64,000 bases of DNA from Trematomus loennbergii (taxonomy: Eukaryota > Chordata > Actinopteri > Perciformes > Nototheniidae), in contig JAAOOA010000628.1 of NCBI GenBank assembly GCA_012861695.1, positions 62,001 through 126,000 on the forward strand. The letters run 5' to 3'. The notes beneath the pieces were generated by a model. It was given only the letters and a program-made list of their open reading frames with translations, ran no database searches and was not told the origin of the DNA. The position numbers were made by a program, and so were the translations under genes. Shown one piece after another: positions 1-26,439 of the stretch. Numbering within the stretch: the first letter of the stretch is position 1; each line of letters opens with the position of its first letter.

Positions 1-669
1 AAACTGTTAAGATGATGACCTTACGTGTGTAAAATATTTTAACCACTTTGATTGAACTAGGCCAGTAGGTAAGGGCATTCCACTGGATAATAACTGAAGT
101 ATAAAAGAATGCATGACTGAAGTGATGGAGACCATGTTTGAAGGCAAACAAAAAGAGGAAATAACAGGTCAAATCAAGCAAATCCCCTCTCAGATTCCAC
201 AGCAACCAGAAGAACATAAATACTGGCTGGTGATTTGATTAATCAGCTTTGTGATGGAATAAAAAATGCACAGTGCATTTCCTTAGCTGTGGATGAGTCC
301 ACTGACACCACTGACAATGCTCAGTTGCTGGTGCTGAGTTTTTATGATGAGGCAAAGGGGGAGTTTGTTGAAGATGTGTTGGGCCTGACGAACCTCAGTG
401 GACACACAAGGGGGCAAGACATTTATAAAGCAATAATGGGAATGCTGAATGAAAGAGGGTGCAGCTGCCTTTATTCATAACTGTGCAGCTCTTACACTGC
501 GACTCTGAGGGATCAAGCACAGACACAATAACAATGAAAACTGCTGCATACAGATTATTTTAGTTTTTGCAACCTCGTGTTAAGAATCTTGTTGCAATTG
601 TTTAAAAGTTTGAATAACCGTAATAAACATTTTTTTTTTACCTTTAAGATTTGTATTTGATTACCCCTG
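1..669 (+). mobile_element. Decayed hAT transposon fragment (GTF2IRD2/ZBED-like transposase)
   Basis: A stretch at 235-480 encodes an 81-residue piece with the AVDESTDTTDNAQLL and LSGHTRGQDIY signatures of hAT-family transposases related to GTF2IRD2/ZBED proteins, around the first catalytic-core segment. The preceding frame (about 112-234) continues the similarity (DSTATRR motif) but is broken by a stop, so it is a dead copy. The element appears to end at CCCCTG (664-669). Its last 240 bases recur in reverse orientation at about 3955-4230, inside a complete related element. The left end lies outside the window or has been lost. Family membership is recognised from motifs, not from an alignment. 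Confidence 0.7.
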
Positions 670-752
670 GTTTAGGTCTATAGGAGAGAAGCACTCTAAG
701 TATATGCCCGGTGTTAAGGGTGATTCAGTGCTGGCTAAGGGTAGGTGGTGGT

Positions 753-1560
753 TTATTTTCTTATAATTGTATCATTAAAGAAGTTCATAAAGTCATTGCT
801 ACTGATGGATGTAGGAATAGAAGACTCAATGGAGCTGTGACTCTCGGTCAGCCTGGCTACTGTACTAAAAAGAAACCTGGCATTGTTTTTATTTTCTTCT
901 ATTAGGGAGGAATAATAAGCTGCTCTGGCAGTGCGTAGTGCCATCTTATATTTTTTAAGGTTATCAAGCCAGAGTAACCGAAATTCTTCATGCTTGGTAG
1001 AGCGCCATTTCCTTTCAAGTTGCCTTGTCCTCTGCTTTATTATGCGTGTTTCATTGTTATGCCATGGAGCTAGTCTTCTTTGTTTCATTTTCTTAATTTT
1101 AAAAGGGGCAACAGAGTCCAGTGTTATTTTCAGCGCCCCTGTAACACTATCAATCATATGATCTATTTGGGGGGGCCTAAGGTTAGTAAAGGAGTCCTCC
1201 CTTGGACTGTGAGATGTTAATGAGCTAAGCACTGATGGCATTTTGTTCATAAATGTTGCTACAGCAGAATCTGATAGATTTCTTTTGTAGGCTTTCTTAA
1301 GCAGTGGCCTATAGTCTAATAACAGAACACCAAAAGTTAATAAGTAGTGATCAGATAAAACAGGATTATGACCACTGACTGATAGATGCTCAATTTGAAT
1401 ACCGTATGTTAGAACAAGGTCAAGGGTGTGGTTGAAACAGTGGGTTGGTTGATGTACATTCTGTCTAAAACCAATTGAATCTAATAATGAGGTAAAAACA
1501 ATATTGAGGCTATTATTATCAACGTCAACATGAATATTAAACTGACTAAACTGGCCCTAT
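753..1560 (-). mobile_element. LINE (non-LTR retrotransposon) ORF2 fragment
   Basis: Read on the minus strand, about 270 codons stay open. They give the C-terminal part of an AP-type endonuclease (QPTHCFNHTLDLVLT, then a SDHYLLTF motif), followed by the linker toward the reverse transcriptase with the APWHNNETR and ERKWRSTKHEEF motifs common in L2/Rex/Jockey-like fish LINEs. The reverse transcriptase is absent, and so is the N-terminal half of the endonuclease. The frame is intact for its length, so the insertion may be fairly young. Assignment to a particular clade is uncertain. Confidence 0.8.
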
Positions 1561-2322
1561 GGTGGCTACACCACTGCTCACAACTAACACTCACTGGAAG
1601 ATTAAACCCTGGTATTGTACAACTCTGAATAAACATAAAACTAAACTGCATTCACCGACCGGAAATCATTTGTTATGTGTCTGCATATGGATCACTCTAA
1701 ACCTCACCTTTGTAATAATGGCAATGGCAATAATTGCCATTACAGTCTGTGAGTGCTCAGGTTTCATTAGAAGTGACTAGATTTTCTGCTCAGAATGCTT
1801 TGAGGAATGTAAACACTGTCGGCATTTTGAATAAGAGACAGCTCTCTGGCCTTGGTCTGTATGTCTTATAAGGACACACAGCTATCTAAGTGCAGGTGAC
1901 GTTCCTCCACACACTGAGTGCCCATGGTTCCTATTTTAGGTAAAACACTCCCATAGGTTGAGTTGACTCAACACAGGCTTTTCTTGCATCACTTTTTCTA
2001 CTTATCATGCTGTTAAGAGGTCGCCTTTACACTAACCTTCGGTCACACAAGTTGGAGAACCCCTTATGGTCATGGTCGTTCAGTGAATGCCTAAAAGATC
2101 ATTGAAATTACTCTTATCTGCAGAGTAAATGTGCTTTCCCAAACTTTTGTGGCAGCAACAGGAATATTGTGTCCCCTATTGAATATGAAACCATAAGTGT
2201 AGACATGTAGATTATTCAGTGAAGTATCTCACAGGAGTAGAAAAAATGAAATGAAATATAATTTATAAATATAGTATGAAACTGTTTGGAGAGATTGTGT
2301 AGATTGGGAAGAAACCAAGATG
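1561..2322. other. Intergenic stretch downstream of cyp17a1
   Basis: No coding exon, RNA gene or clear repeat recognised. It lies just 3' of the cyp17a1 stop codon, so part of it may be 3' untranslated region, but I did not find a convincing AATAAA on the minus strand close to the stop. Confidence 0.4.
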
Positions 2323-16683
<14,361 letters not shown>

Positions 16684-16772
16684 ATCCACAACAGAGGGCC
16701 CTGACAGAGGGAGGCCAGGCGTCACAGAGAGGGGTTCTTCAGGAAGCCCCCCAGCTGCTGCACACACACGCC

Positions 16773-16778
16773 TTTATA
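16773..16778 (-). promoter_or_regulatory. cyp17a1: TATA box of cyp17a1
   Basis: TATAAA on the minus strand, 90 bases before the MAWF start codon, giving a likely transcription start near 16745. Steroidogenic P450 genes usually have TATA-type promoters. A weak steroidogenic-factor-1-like half-site (AAGGTTA) lies near 16891. Inferred from position and motif only. Confidence 0.6.
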
Positions 16779-17147
16779 CACTCCTTCAATGCCACAGCCT
16801 TCACTCGCAGTGCGTAAGGCTGGGCCAACCTAAACAAGATAAGATCACACTTGATTCATTGAATCCTTGCAAAAACCGTGACAGGACTTTTAACCTTAAC
16901 TCGGACACAGCTGTCAGCAGAGGAGCCACACTGCACTGAGGCCTGGTCCACTCGCTGATCCCAGATCCATTACCTGATGGTGCTTTGCAGATCATTTCAT
17001 GCTATCATACAATGGTATACTTATATGCAACACTTTATAAAGGAAATGAAAGGGCTAGTTTGAATACTGCAGTTTATAATTAATTCAAATATAACAGTTA
17101 ACACCTTTGTGTTTAAGTTTTTTATTATTTTATTTAAAGTGGACCTA

Positions 17148-17625
17148 TCATGCTATATTTGAATAATATAGTATAGGAACATACCTATATAAGGCATATT
17201 TATACTTTTTTTTTTTCAAAATACCAAACAGATCATGCATTTTAGCCATGCCTCATTTTGCTCAATTTGACATTTCTTGCTCCGTTTTTGCAAGGGTAGA
17301 TTCTGTGAGAACAGCACCACCTACAGGCCTGGCATTTGTACTACAGCGTCTCCAGCGCTTTCGAACGGCAATGGCCGTGGCTGTCTCCTCCTGATTGGTG
17401 GAGTTGGCCCAATAGCCGTAGCGCCACCGTCCTGACGTCAGGACAGTGTTCAAATCTGGATCAGTTTTTATCAGATCCGTTGCAGCCCCTTTTTTAGAGA
17501 TTTGGGTATGGAGGAAAATAGAGAGGGTTGTGTTTTCTGACACTTGGTGAGTTCCCTGGAACACCGGGGACACATATTCATGTATAAAAGACGTACAAAA
17601 GTGCATTTTGCATGATAGGTCCCCT
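17148..17625 (-). mobile_element. TTAA-flanked MITE, 478 bp
   Basis: Ends read AGTGGACCTATCATGC and, inverted, GCATGATAGGTCCCCT, with TTAA directly outside on both sides (17144-17147 and 17626-17629). TTAA duplication is the hallmark of piggyBac-type transposition. The internal minus-strand frame of 114 codons is shared with the copy at 51164-51654 but resembles no transposase. It lies between cyp17a1 and borcs7. Confidence 0.85.
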
Positions 17626-17991
17626 TTAAGTACCGTCAGTCATGCCCAACACTCCGAATGTTTTGCACATTTGTATACTAAAGTACCTTATTTAATATCT
17701 TTGACTGTGTTTATGTATGCACCATACACCAAGGCAAATTACTCGTATGTGTAAACCTATTGGCAATAAACCTGTTTCTAATTATCATGTGAACTCTGGC
17801 TTTGTTCACTTGGTCGTGTGTATATACAGTATATGATTGCGACAGTTTAATGGCCATTTATATATCAGAAGCATTTGAAAATGAAATACAAAGTAAAACA
17901 GGATGCAACATAAAGTGAGGGGATCGCTCTGATGGACGCGCTGCGGTGTATTTTGACCCTGCTCTCTCGCCGTCTCCAGTACAAACACAAC

Positions 17992-20900
17992 ATGGCGTCA
18001 GCAGAGACCCAGCCGCGGTTCGGCCAATCTGTCAAAGGCTTACTCTCCGACAAGGTGGGCTCCTGTAGCGGGGATGTGATCGCGCTGACCCGCCAAGTGC
18101 TAAAGGGATCCCGCAGTCAGGAGGTAAAGCCCCGCGAAGGATGTAATCACGTCAAACAGCTAATAGCTAATAGCTAACAGGCTAGCACAGAGAAACCTCC
18201 TGTAGAGTCAGAAAGAATCAGAGGAGGCCAAAACATCTGTGACCCCATCAGTCAATCACTTCGTATTCAGAAATGATGTTCATATTCGTATTCGTATTAT
18301 TGATCATTAAAGTGTTCTCAAAGCTGGTAAAGGTGCAGCTATGACTTTGTATACTGCAGGGTAGCTTGTGAATTTACTCCAGGTGGAACTAAAGTCTGAT
18401 TTAAGTGTTGATTATATTTCACATCATTCATCCAAATCTGTAAAGTAACTAAAGGGATTAAATAAATATTTACATTTACCTCTGAATTGTAGTGGAGCAG
18501 AAGTACAAAGTAGCAAAACATGGAAATACTTAAGTAAAGTACATGTATCTAAAAAATAAGTTTGGGTAACTTAAAGGTGGGGTAGGTAATTTTGGAGAAA
18601 CCAGCTCGAGTGCGCTAGAATTTGAAAATACACAACTGGAAAAAATCTGCTACTTCTTTACAGAGCCCCTCCTCCAACACACGCACGCGCACATGACCAA
18701 TGAGGGCACGAGATAAGTTTGTGCACAGATGGAAGGCTGACAGGCAGGTAGGCCATCCAGTTATTTTAGCCGGGCCGGCTAAATGATTGGTCGTGCTTTT
18801 TACAGTACTACGGCTTCCACAGATGATATTTTTTTATGGATTTTTGGTCAAAGCACTTAAGATATTCATTGCTATCTGGATGTTAAGAGCATTCCATGGA
18901 ATATAACAAAAAGTGTATCTCGAGCCGGTTTCTCAAACTTACCTACCCCAACTTTAACTTAAAGTGGACCTATTATGCTATATTTGAAAAATATTGTATG
19001 TATACAAAACATGTCTGGTATTTTAAGCAAAAAACTTCAAACAGATCACCCATTGTAGCATGCCTCATACCCCTCTATTTCAGCCCTGTTCCAAAAAGGC
19101 TGATTCTGTGACCGTAGCTTTAAATGGAACAGCTGCTGCTAGCCACGCCCCTTTGTAGCGTCACGCAGCTTTCCCCTGCTAAGAGAGTTTTCTACCGGGA
19201 GAAACTCAGCTAAACGCTGCCGTGATTAAACGCCATATTATGCTCCAACCACTTCAAGCATTATTTCTGAAACAGTATGGAGCTCAAAACGTTCTCTCTC
19301 GCAGGGTTTACCGCAAGGACATTACGTTTACACATATGTGACTTGCTCTATCGAAATCAGTGGCATTGAGCCGAAGACACATTTTGAGTTGTATATGCCT
19401 ACACTGTTGGAAAGAGGAGATTCCTAGCTTTCTAATGATATCAGGATTGTTGTTGTACTCCAAATATTAAGCAAAATATGTCACATTATATAATGACTGT
19501 CACCGAGTCATCATTTTGAGAAAAAGGCCTTCAAAGTTTCCTCTTCTCTGGAATCCATCGATCTGATTGATTATTAGCGGCTAATAAATTATCAAAGTAG
19601 ACACGAAAAATATTTTCGTCTGGTCAGGGGGAAGCTCGCGAGTGTGTGTGTTTGTGTTGTGTATTTTTGCATTTGTGTGTATTGTGTTTGTTTCCTGGGA
19701 AAACCCTTTACAAGCTTCAAACATGTATTTATCGTGTGATTTTGGAATTAAAGTTTGATATTCTGAAAGCCAAGACTTTGTTTATTTAAAATGAAACAAA
19801 CACCCGAAACCCGAAAAACTATTTTTTTACGCAAATCCACGTTTATTTTTAAATGAGCCGTTGCGACTTCCGACTGATTTCGATAGAGTGCGTCACATAT
19901 TCTCTCCAGTACAGCGTTAGCTCTGAGTGTTAGCGATGCTTGCTAATGTAAACACAGACCATATTACTCCCAAAACACGCAGCGCATTGTTTCTGATACA
20001 GCACATAGCTTGACATGTTCTTTCTTAAGTGTTTACCGCTAGAACAGTGCCATTATATGTATTATTTATAGCAACTTTACTCTAAGTGCCTCCTGCAGAC
20101 ATCCTGCTGAATACACAGACACACGAGAGGGGATTCAGCTAGACGGCTGTATACGGAGACGATGGGTTGGGACGTGTCACGTGTGCCACATTTCGCCATT
20201 GACGTCAGAGGAGAAAATCCTGGATCTGCTCGTTTGCACCCCGATTTGTTTTTTTGGGGTTGTATTTCTTTCAGGGTTGTATTTTCTGACACTTTGTGAG
20301 TCTCCTTACACACTGGGGACACATATTTATGTATAAAAGACATAAAAAAAGTGCATTTTGCATAATAGGGTCCTTGAGGAAAAACTTTGGCACAATATAT
20401 CTACTGAAAATGTTGCTAGCATTAGCATTCCTGCTTCATAGATTAGCAGTTCTGCCTCTAGTTGCATCTCACTTCATTATAAACGCTTAGTCGACGTATT
20501 GAATTCTTGTTTGAAGATTTGCAGGCTCCTGCATTCCTGTTTTGAGAAGTGTCTGCTTTTTTGTCTTCTGTGACATTAAACTGATGTTTTTTTCCTGACA
20601 AGACAGGAAGTTTGAAGAAGTTTAGGAAACCTTGAGTGTTATTAGTTTGACAGAACAATTGGCAGATGAGAGGATCATGAACATTGTGTCTCTGTCTCTC
20701 TCAGCTTCTGGGACAAGCAGCAAGGAATATGGTGATCCAGGAGGACGCTATCCTTCACTCTGAGGATGTACGTATGAGCACAGAGTCAGTGAACACACCA
20801 CAGACAATAAACACACACTGAAGACTACATCCCATCTCACTGTTGACACTTGTTCTGCTCTTTTGTGTAATTACAAAAACGTCTTCATTATCATTTGTCT

Positions 20901-21222
20901 TCCAGAGTCTGAGAAAAATGTCCATAATTACGACACATCTACAATACCAGTGAGTACCAGCCAGCTGTTTATCCAGACATTATGTTGCTCTATTGGAAGT
21001 GAATATTAAGTCTGTCTGTCTGCCTGTCTGTATGTCTGTCTGTTAGGCAGGAGGCCATCCAGAAGAAGTAAGTCTCCCCACCGCACTGTGTTTATGCCTC
21101 ATGAGAAACAGACTGAGAGTGAACACAAAGTGATGACCTGCTCCTCTCACCCCCCCCCCCCTCCCTGCAGTGTAGAGCACTCAAAAAACCTGCAGGACCA
21201 GCTGAGACACCTTCTGAAGTGA
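17992..21222 (+). CDS. borcs7: BORC complex subunit 7 (BORCS7/C10orf32), 5 exons
   Basis: BORCS7 is a small subunit of BORC, the complex that recruits Arl8 and kinesin to lysosomes and drives their movement to the cell edge. Exons 17992-18123, 20705-20767, 20906-20949, 21047-21067 and 21171-21222 join in frame to 104 codons including the stop (103 residues, against about 105 in mammals). MASAETQPRFGQSVKGLL opens the family core; ALTRQVLKGSR, NMVIQEDAILHSED, SLRKMSIITTHLQYQ and a C-terminal LQDQLRHLLK follow. All junctions have AG/GT. An in-frame ATG at 17932 could add 20 residues, but family length favours 17992. An ATTAAA at about 21279 may be the poly(A) signal. No frameshift is present. 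Confidence 0.95.
18300..18560. mobile_element. Partial TACTTGAGTA-family repeat in borcs7 intron 1
   Basis: Reverse-complement copy of the core seen at about 6250-6400 and 56880-57025, including the GATGTGGATGAATG-type block and the GCACCTTTACCAGCTTTGAG block. Confidence 0.75.
18575..18953. mobile_element. TTAA-flanked MITE with AGGTGGGGTAGGTAA ends
   Basis: Left end AGGTGGGGTAGGTAA and right end TTACCTACCCCAACT are near-perfect inverted repeats. The similarity continues inward (GAGAAACCAGCTCGAG against CTCGAGCCGGTTTCTC). TTAA occurs on both sides (18571-18574, 18954-18957). No coding capacity. It lies in borcs7 intron 1 immediately before a second TTAA element. Confidence 0.85.
18963..20373. 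mobile_element. TTAA-type MITE of the GGACCTATCATGC family, split by a younger insertion
   Basis: The left end AGTGGACCTATTATGC follows TTAA (18959-18962). The right end GCATAATAGGGTCC is followed by a decayed TTGA. Internal sequence matches the copy at 2768-3491 (reverse), interrupted by the element at 19337-19897. It fills much of borcs7 intron 1. Confidence 0.8.
19337..19897. mobile_element. TA-flanked MITE nested in the preceding element
   Basis: The ends TGTGACTTGCTCTATCGAAA and CGATAGAGTGCGTCACA are inverted repeats flanked by TA on both sides (19335-19336, 19898-19899), as for Tc1/mariner-type insertions. A second copy, 867 bp, lies at 24982-25848. The uninterrupted host site can be read in the sister copy at 2768-3491. 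Confidence 0.85.
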
Positions 21223-21453
21223 TGCCCCCCCAACACTAACACAAGCCTCTACAATGCAAGGGCCTGGGAACATTTTGTATTAAATAATGTCAAATGTTTT
21301 AAATCAATTGTATTAAGTTAATGTATTAAATTCTTTGTTTGTGTCATCTTGTCTAACGTAACGGCGCCCTGTAAATCAGACTGCATACAGCTGAGGGAGC
21401 TAATGGTAAAGGGACACATTGTTCTCAGTGGAGTCAGAGACCTTACCAGTGCA

Positions 21454-21507
21454 TAACTTCTGTAATACTACATATATATATATATATATGTAGTATTACA
21501 GAAGTTA
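21454..21507. repeat. Perfect 54-bp palindrome downstream of borcs7
   Basis: Two 27-base arms, exactly reverse complementary, meeting in a (TA)n centre; the arms begin TAACTTCTGTAATACTACAT. There is no spacer, so it would extrude as a cruciform or, if transcribed, fold into a stem. Confidence 0.97.
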
Positions 21508-22940
21508 GTGATTGATGCTATTTTAACATGCACAGCCTCAGACCACAGATTAGGAAAGACTGTAATCACAGATTAAAGTATTGCGGGGGCACTGTTCAGA
21601 GCCAGCAGTGTTACAGAATATGACAGGTGGAAGGTCATAATTCAAAGAAGTTTTCTCCACAAAGCTGAGCCCTGGACAGTTATCGGCAGCCTGAGGGCCG
21701 AACAGCTGCTTGGCCCTGACTCTGTCCCTGAGGCTCTCCCTGCTGCACGTGGCCCCCACTGGCCCTCAGCCCCTCAGCATACCCTGTTTGTAGATCGTTC
21801 TGGAAATGTTATACATTCATCAGGATGCTGTATCTTAAGAAGGGATGCAGCTCTGAGAGAAACATGACTGTGACATATTTGTGGGCCATGGAGAGGATAA
21901 ACTATACTGAGGGCATGATTTAGCTATTCATATGAATTCATTCTTACTTCAATCTTTCCTATGTTGGTTTTTCATTCCCAGTTATTTCAGGATGGTTCAG
22001 GTTTTGATGAGGTGGCAATGAATGTGCCCCGCCAGCTAATAATCCCCCTAATGTAGGAATACTGCTCTCTGCACACACACTAGTGTCATCACACTATGAC
22101 TATGACACCCTTTAAACTGGGGTTTTTCATTTTTTGGAAGTGTTTCCTTGTACGATGTGAGGGTCTAAGGACAGAGGGTGTCGTATTGTCATACTGATAT
22201 TCTGTACAAACTGAAGTCCACTGAGACAAATGTAACATTTGTGATATTGGGCTATATAAATAAACATTGATTGATCACACTGTGTGCCTGACGTGTGAGA
22301 CATTTTCATGATTCTTTGAATGGCTTTACAAATAAAGTTATTGTTATGGTGATATTTTGTGTCATTTGTCTTATGTTCTCCCTCCATCCTCAGAAAGGTG
22401 TTGCATTATAATTATTCTGCATGTGTATTTGACAACCTGTTTAAATGAAGACTTCAGCTGTTTCACTCTAACTCCCCCCCCCTTCATAAACCTTGAGTGT
22501 GAATCGTGTTCTTGTTCGAGACAGCAAGGGATCTCATCAGAGTCCGAGGTCTGCGAGGATGCAGGGCCAGGGACAAATGTTTACACTGAAGCCACTCTTG
22601 AATCTGATCCCAGACCAGCATCTGCGAAGACAGGTCATCATACACTGTCACAGACGGATGTCAGGGTACAGAGGATGAACAGCATGGTGATGGTCCTGCA
22701 GGTCAACTATAACCGTCCTGGGCGTGTCCTGTACAGGACATTGACACAAAACGAACATGAGACCAGTGCACCTGCATTAGTTATATTCATATACAGTCTG
22801 TGGTTATATTATACACTCATTTCAGTTTCACTTTGTCATTATGCACTGAGGGTCCCAGTGAGCCTCTGCACACCCAGAGCTACCAAGACAGAGTGTCTCT
22901 TTAAATTTGAGTCTAATGTGCTGAACACTCAGAAGCTGAC
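21508..22940. other. Intergenic stretch, no recognised gene
   Basis: A 209-codon plus-strand open frame at 22357-22986 has low-complexity, membrane-like and serine-rich stretches and resembles nothing I know; I do not call it a gene. A LINE/SINE-like 3' tail (GATATTGGGCTATATAAATA) is present at about 22237-22270. This is where as3mt would be expected from vertebrate synteny, but I see no methyltransferase motif. Confidence 0.5.
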
Positions 22941-23116
22941 ACTTCACAGTGTTATAGCGGACATTAAAGTAATGAAGGTTACATGAAGACACCATGTTCT
23001 GAGGTTCATCTCAATGTCCCTCCTCGACTCCTCTCCTCCCTCCTCCGGGACTTGACCCGGAAATCGATCAAGACACGCCATGTTGAAGGATGTCCCAATG
23101 CTGAAATGCACACGGA

Positions 23117-23692
23117 GGCCCAATCCCAAACCACTCCCTCGACCCTACCCCTCCGTGACGGAGTGAACGGAGTGACAGCCTCCCCTCTCTCCGGCAGAAA
23201 CAGGAAATGCCGTAACTGTATGTAACAACGGTTTCAAATCAGCATCTCTTAGACAAACAATTTAAATTAAGAACTCAAATAAAACTCCAAACATCTTTAA
23301 TTGTGTTATTTTTTCTGTAAAGCTCTTTTAGTTTTAAACCTGATGTTTAAGCTTCTTAGTTTTTGCAACAATCTGTAAATATACACAACTTTATAATAAA
23401 ATGCACACATTTACCTTTTTCTAGACTAAACACAGGTATATGATCTAAGTTAAAAACATAAGAGGTTATCATGAGGTTGTTAACATCGCAGTTTATCAGT
23501 GGATGTTTGCTGGAACTGTTTGTAAACAGCGTGTTTCCTGACGGACACACACAGCGTGTTTCCTGACGGACACACACAGCGTGACTCCGGTCAGGTAGAG
23601 ACCGGTCTCCAGTCAGCACCGCTGCAGACTCGCTGTTTAGGGGTAGTGTGTAGGGGTAGGGTGTAGGGGGCGGTTTGGGATTGGGCCGGAGG
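23117..23692. mobile_element. Inverted-repeat element (GGCCCAATCCCAAACC ends), copy 1
   Basis: Starts GAGGCCCAATCCCAAACCAC and ends GGTTTGGGATTGGGCC. The interior is nearly repeated at 23735-24293. It includes a short tandem of CAGCGTGTTTCCTGACGGACACA. No transposase. Confidence 0.8.
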
Positions 23693-23734
23693 AGTCGAGG
23701 AGGGGTGAGGAGGAGGCTTCCAGAGGAGACGAAG

Positions 23735-24293
23735 GCCCAATCCCAAACCACTCCCTCGAACCTACCCTCCGTGACGGAGTGAACTCCGTCTGTAGCCACA
23801 CTCGCAGCTGAATGAAGTTCCCTCCTGTCAGATGGAGGGAGTAGATACAGCGGCAAGCTTTGGGACGGCCTCCCCTCTCCGGCAGAAACAGGAAATGCCG
23901 TAACTGTATGCAACAACGGTTTCAGATCAGCATCTCTAGACAAAACATGTAAATTAATAACTCAAATAAAACTCCAAACATCTTTAATTGTGTTACTTTT
24001 TTGTAAAGCTCTTTTAGTTTTAAACCTGATGTTTATAAGCTTCTTAGTTTTTGCAACAATCTGTAAATATACACAACTTTATAATAAAATGCACACATTT
24101 ACCTTTTTCTAGACTAAACACAGGTATATGATCCTAAGTTAAAAACATAAGAGGTTATCATGAGGTTGTTAAATCGCAGTTTATCAGTGGATGTTTGCTG
24201 GAACTGTTTGTAAACAGCGTGTTTCCTGACGGACACACACAGCGTGTTTCCTGACGGACACACACAGCGTGACTCCGGTCAGGTAGAGACCGG
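23735..24293. mobile_element. Copy 2 of the GGCCCAATCCCAAACC element, interrupted
   Basis: Matches copy 1 up to GTAGAGACCGG and then breaks. The missing continuation (GGTCTCCAGTCAGCACCGCT...CGCTGTTT) reappears at 29032-29066, so about 4.7 kb of other transposons have been inserted into this copy. Confidence 0.85.
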
Positions 24294-24981
24294 TGTCACC
24301 ATAGGTATATATAAATATAAAAAGTGTATAAAAGTGTTTATATATATCTATGGGTGTCACTACCCGATCTGCCGCCCTGCCCTATCTGCAGTGCGCATGT
24401 GCGAGATGGTCCGCCATATAGAGAGGCGAAGTCCCTCCCCTTCCGGTGGACCTCCATGGGACCTTATTTCGGAAAAATTATGTATTGAAGTCAATGGAGA
24501 GAGAAAGATTATCTTTCGATCCCGTTTGAATTGTGCCACGAATTACACATATGATGTTTGTCAATTTAAAAGATAATTTTGCAAGTTAAAAAAAAAAGTG
24601 TCGTAAAACTGTGAAGTAACACATTTGTTTGTGTGAAACGCTCAATGAACTACATCTCTGGTCTCGCAGACTCGCACAACAACACACGTCACCAAGATGG
24701 CCGTCACTACTGTCTTGTCAACAAAACGATTGACTACCCTCACTATCACCACAATGAAACACGTCCAGAGAATCATGCAAAGCTGCCTGCCTGCCTTCCT
24801 TTGATTCTCTCTGAACTGCCTGGTCTTTGTAATGTTTAATGTCAACCATTTGTGCAGATAGCATGAAGTGCAAAAGATCGCAGATGCTAGCGTTAGCGTT
24901 AGCATTTCTCCCCCGGTCTTAAAGTGTGTATTATAGAATGATCACACCGGTGACAGTACTCTTCAAAGGGTTCACGAAATA

Positions 24982-25848
24982 TGTGACCTGCTCCATCGAA
25001 ATCAGTCGCATTAACCCGGAGACACATTTTGAGTTGTATACCTTGTTGGAAAGAGGATTCCTAGCTTTCTAATGATATCAGGATTGTTGTTGTACTCCAA
25101 ATATTAAGCAAAATATGTCACATTATATAATGACTGTCACCGAGTCATCATTTTGAGAAAAAGGCCTTCAAAGTTTCCTCTTCTCTGGAATCCATCGATC
25201 TGATTGATTATTAGCGGAGCAAATGATCAAAATAGTCCGGAGGGAAAATATTTCCGTTTGGATTACTGGTCTGGGGGAAGCTCGCGAGTGTGTGTGTGTG
25301 TGTGTGTTTGTGTATTTTTGCGTTTGTGTGTATTGTGTTTGTTTCCCGGGGAAAACACTCACGAGAAACACCGGCTGTTGTTATGCCTGCTGTGACGTTA
25401 AATTACTCCGTTCTCCGCTTGTAATTATGCCGTTACAAGCTTCAAAGTTGTATTTATCATCTAAATTTGCCGAAACAAGTTTAATATTCTGAAAGCCAAG
25501 ACTTTGTTTATTTGAAATCAGATGAAAACAAACTGTAACGGAACCTGCCGTGTTATCTATGATTACTATACGCCTTACAATCATAATTTCAGCCGGAGGA
25601 GGGGGTGCGGCGCTGCGGAAGAGCAGATGCGAGTGAGAGGTGCCTGTCTCTTCCCTTTACAAGCTTCAAACATGTATTTATCTGGTGATTTTGGAAATAA
25701 AAGTTTCATATTCTGAAAGCCAAGACTTTGTTTATTTAAAATCAAACAAAACACCCGAACCCCGAAAAACTAGTTTTTTACGCAAATCCACGTTTATTTT
25801 GAAATGAGCCGTTGCGACTTCCGACTGATTTCGATAGAGCGGGTCACA
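24982..25848. mobile_element. TA-flanked MITE, 867 bp
   Basis: TGTGACCTGCTCCATCGAAA at the left and CGATAGAGCGGGTCACA at the right, with TA duplicated at 24980-24981 and 25849-25850. Longer than its sister at 19337-19897 because an internal segment (the GAAAGCCAAGACTTTGTTTA block) is duplicated. Contains a short (TG)n tract at about 25290. Confidence 0.85.
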
Positions 25849-26090
25849 TATGACTACTACTCTTACTAACATTTTGGGTTACTTAATGTTACTTCATGTT
25901 AAGGCTAATAAAAATGACATGGCTGTAATGCTAACTAACGTGCTAGCTACTAGCTATGTAGATAACTTGATCCAGACACTCCTGTCCTTTCATCAGACGG
26001 GAAGCGAAAGAACGAGCAAGACCCATTGCTGGTATATAACAACCTGGTACTAAGCACACAGGCATCTTGTTAAAGTTATCTTATCTTAGC

Positions 26091-26127
26091 CAGCGCCATA
26101 TAGATAGATTATATCTATATGGCGCTG
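26091..26127. repeat. Hairpin with 16-bp perfect arms
   Basis: CAGCGCCATATAGATA, a 5-base loop, then its exact reverse complement. Confidence 0.95.
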
Positions 26128-26439
26128 ATCTTAGCTATCAGTGGAGGAAAACAATTGTGACATCACTTACATCAGGACTCTGGGATTTGTAGTCTTTCTA
26201 GTTGCGTATTTTTCATAGTCTTATATTTCAACAGTTTTACGACAAACTGTGACTTTTTTGACATGGAAATGATTTTTTAAGATTGACAAACATCATATGT
26301 GTAATTCATGGCACAATTCAAACGGGATCGAAAGATACGTTTTCTCTCTCCATTGACTTCAATACATTATTTTTCCGAAATAAGGTCCCATGGGGCGGAA
26401 GTAGATGGGTGCGTGACTTCGCCACTCTATCGCACAACT

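Noticed and set aside
17262..17606. 114-codon frame in the MITE as a gene
   Set aside because: It lies wholly inside a transposon copy and is shared with another copy; kept as a transposon feature and raised only as a question in the findings.
22357..22986. 209-codon open frame on the plus strand between borcs7 and nt5c2
   Set aside because: Composition is unlike a known protein, there is no recognisable domain or splice context, and the region is surrounded by repeats. Length alone is not enough.
23356..23943. 195-codon minus-strand frame
   Set aside because: Runs across the two tandem copies of the GGCCCAATCCCAAACC element; no protein similarity seen.
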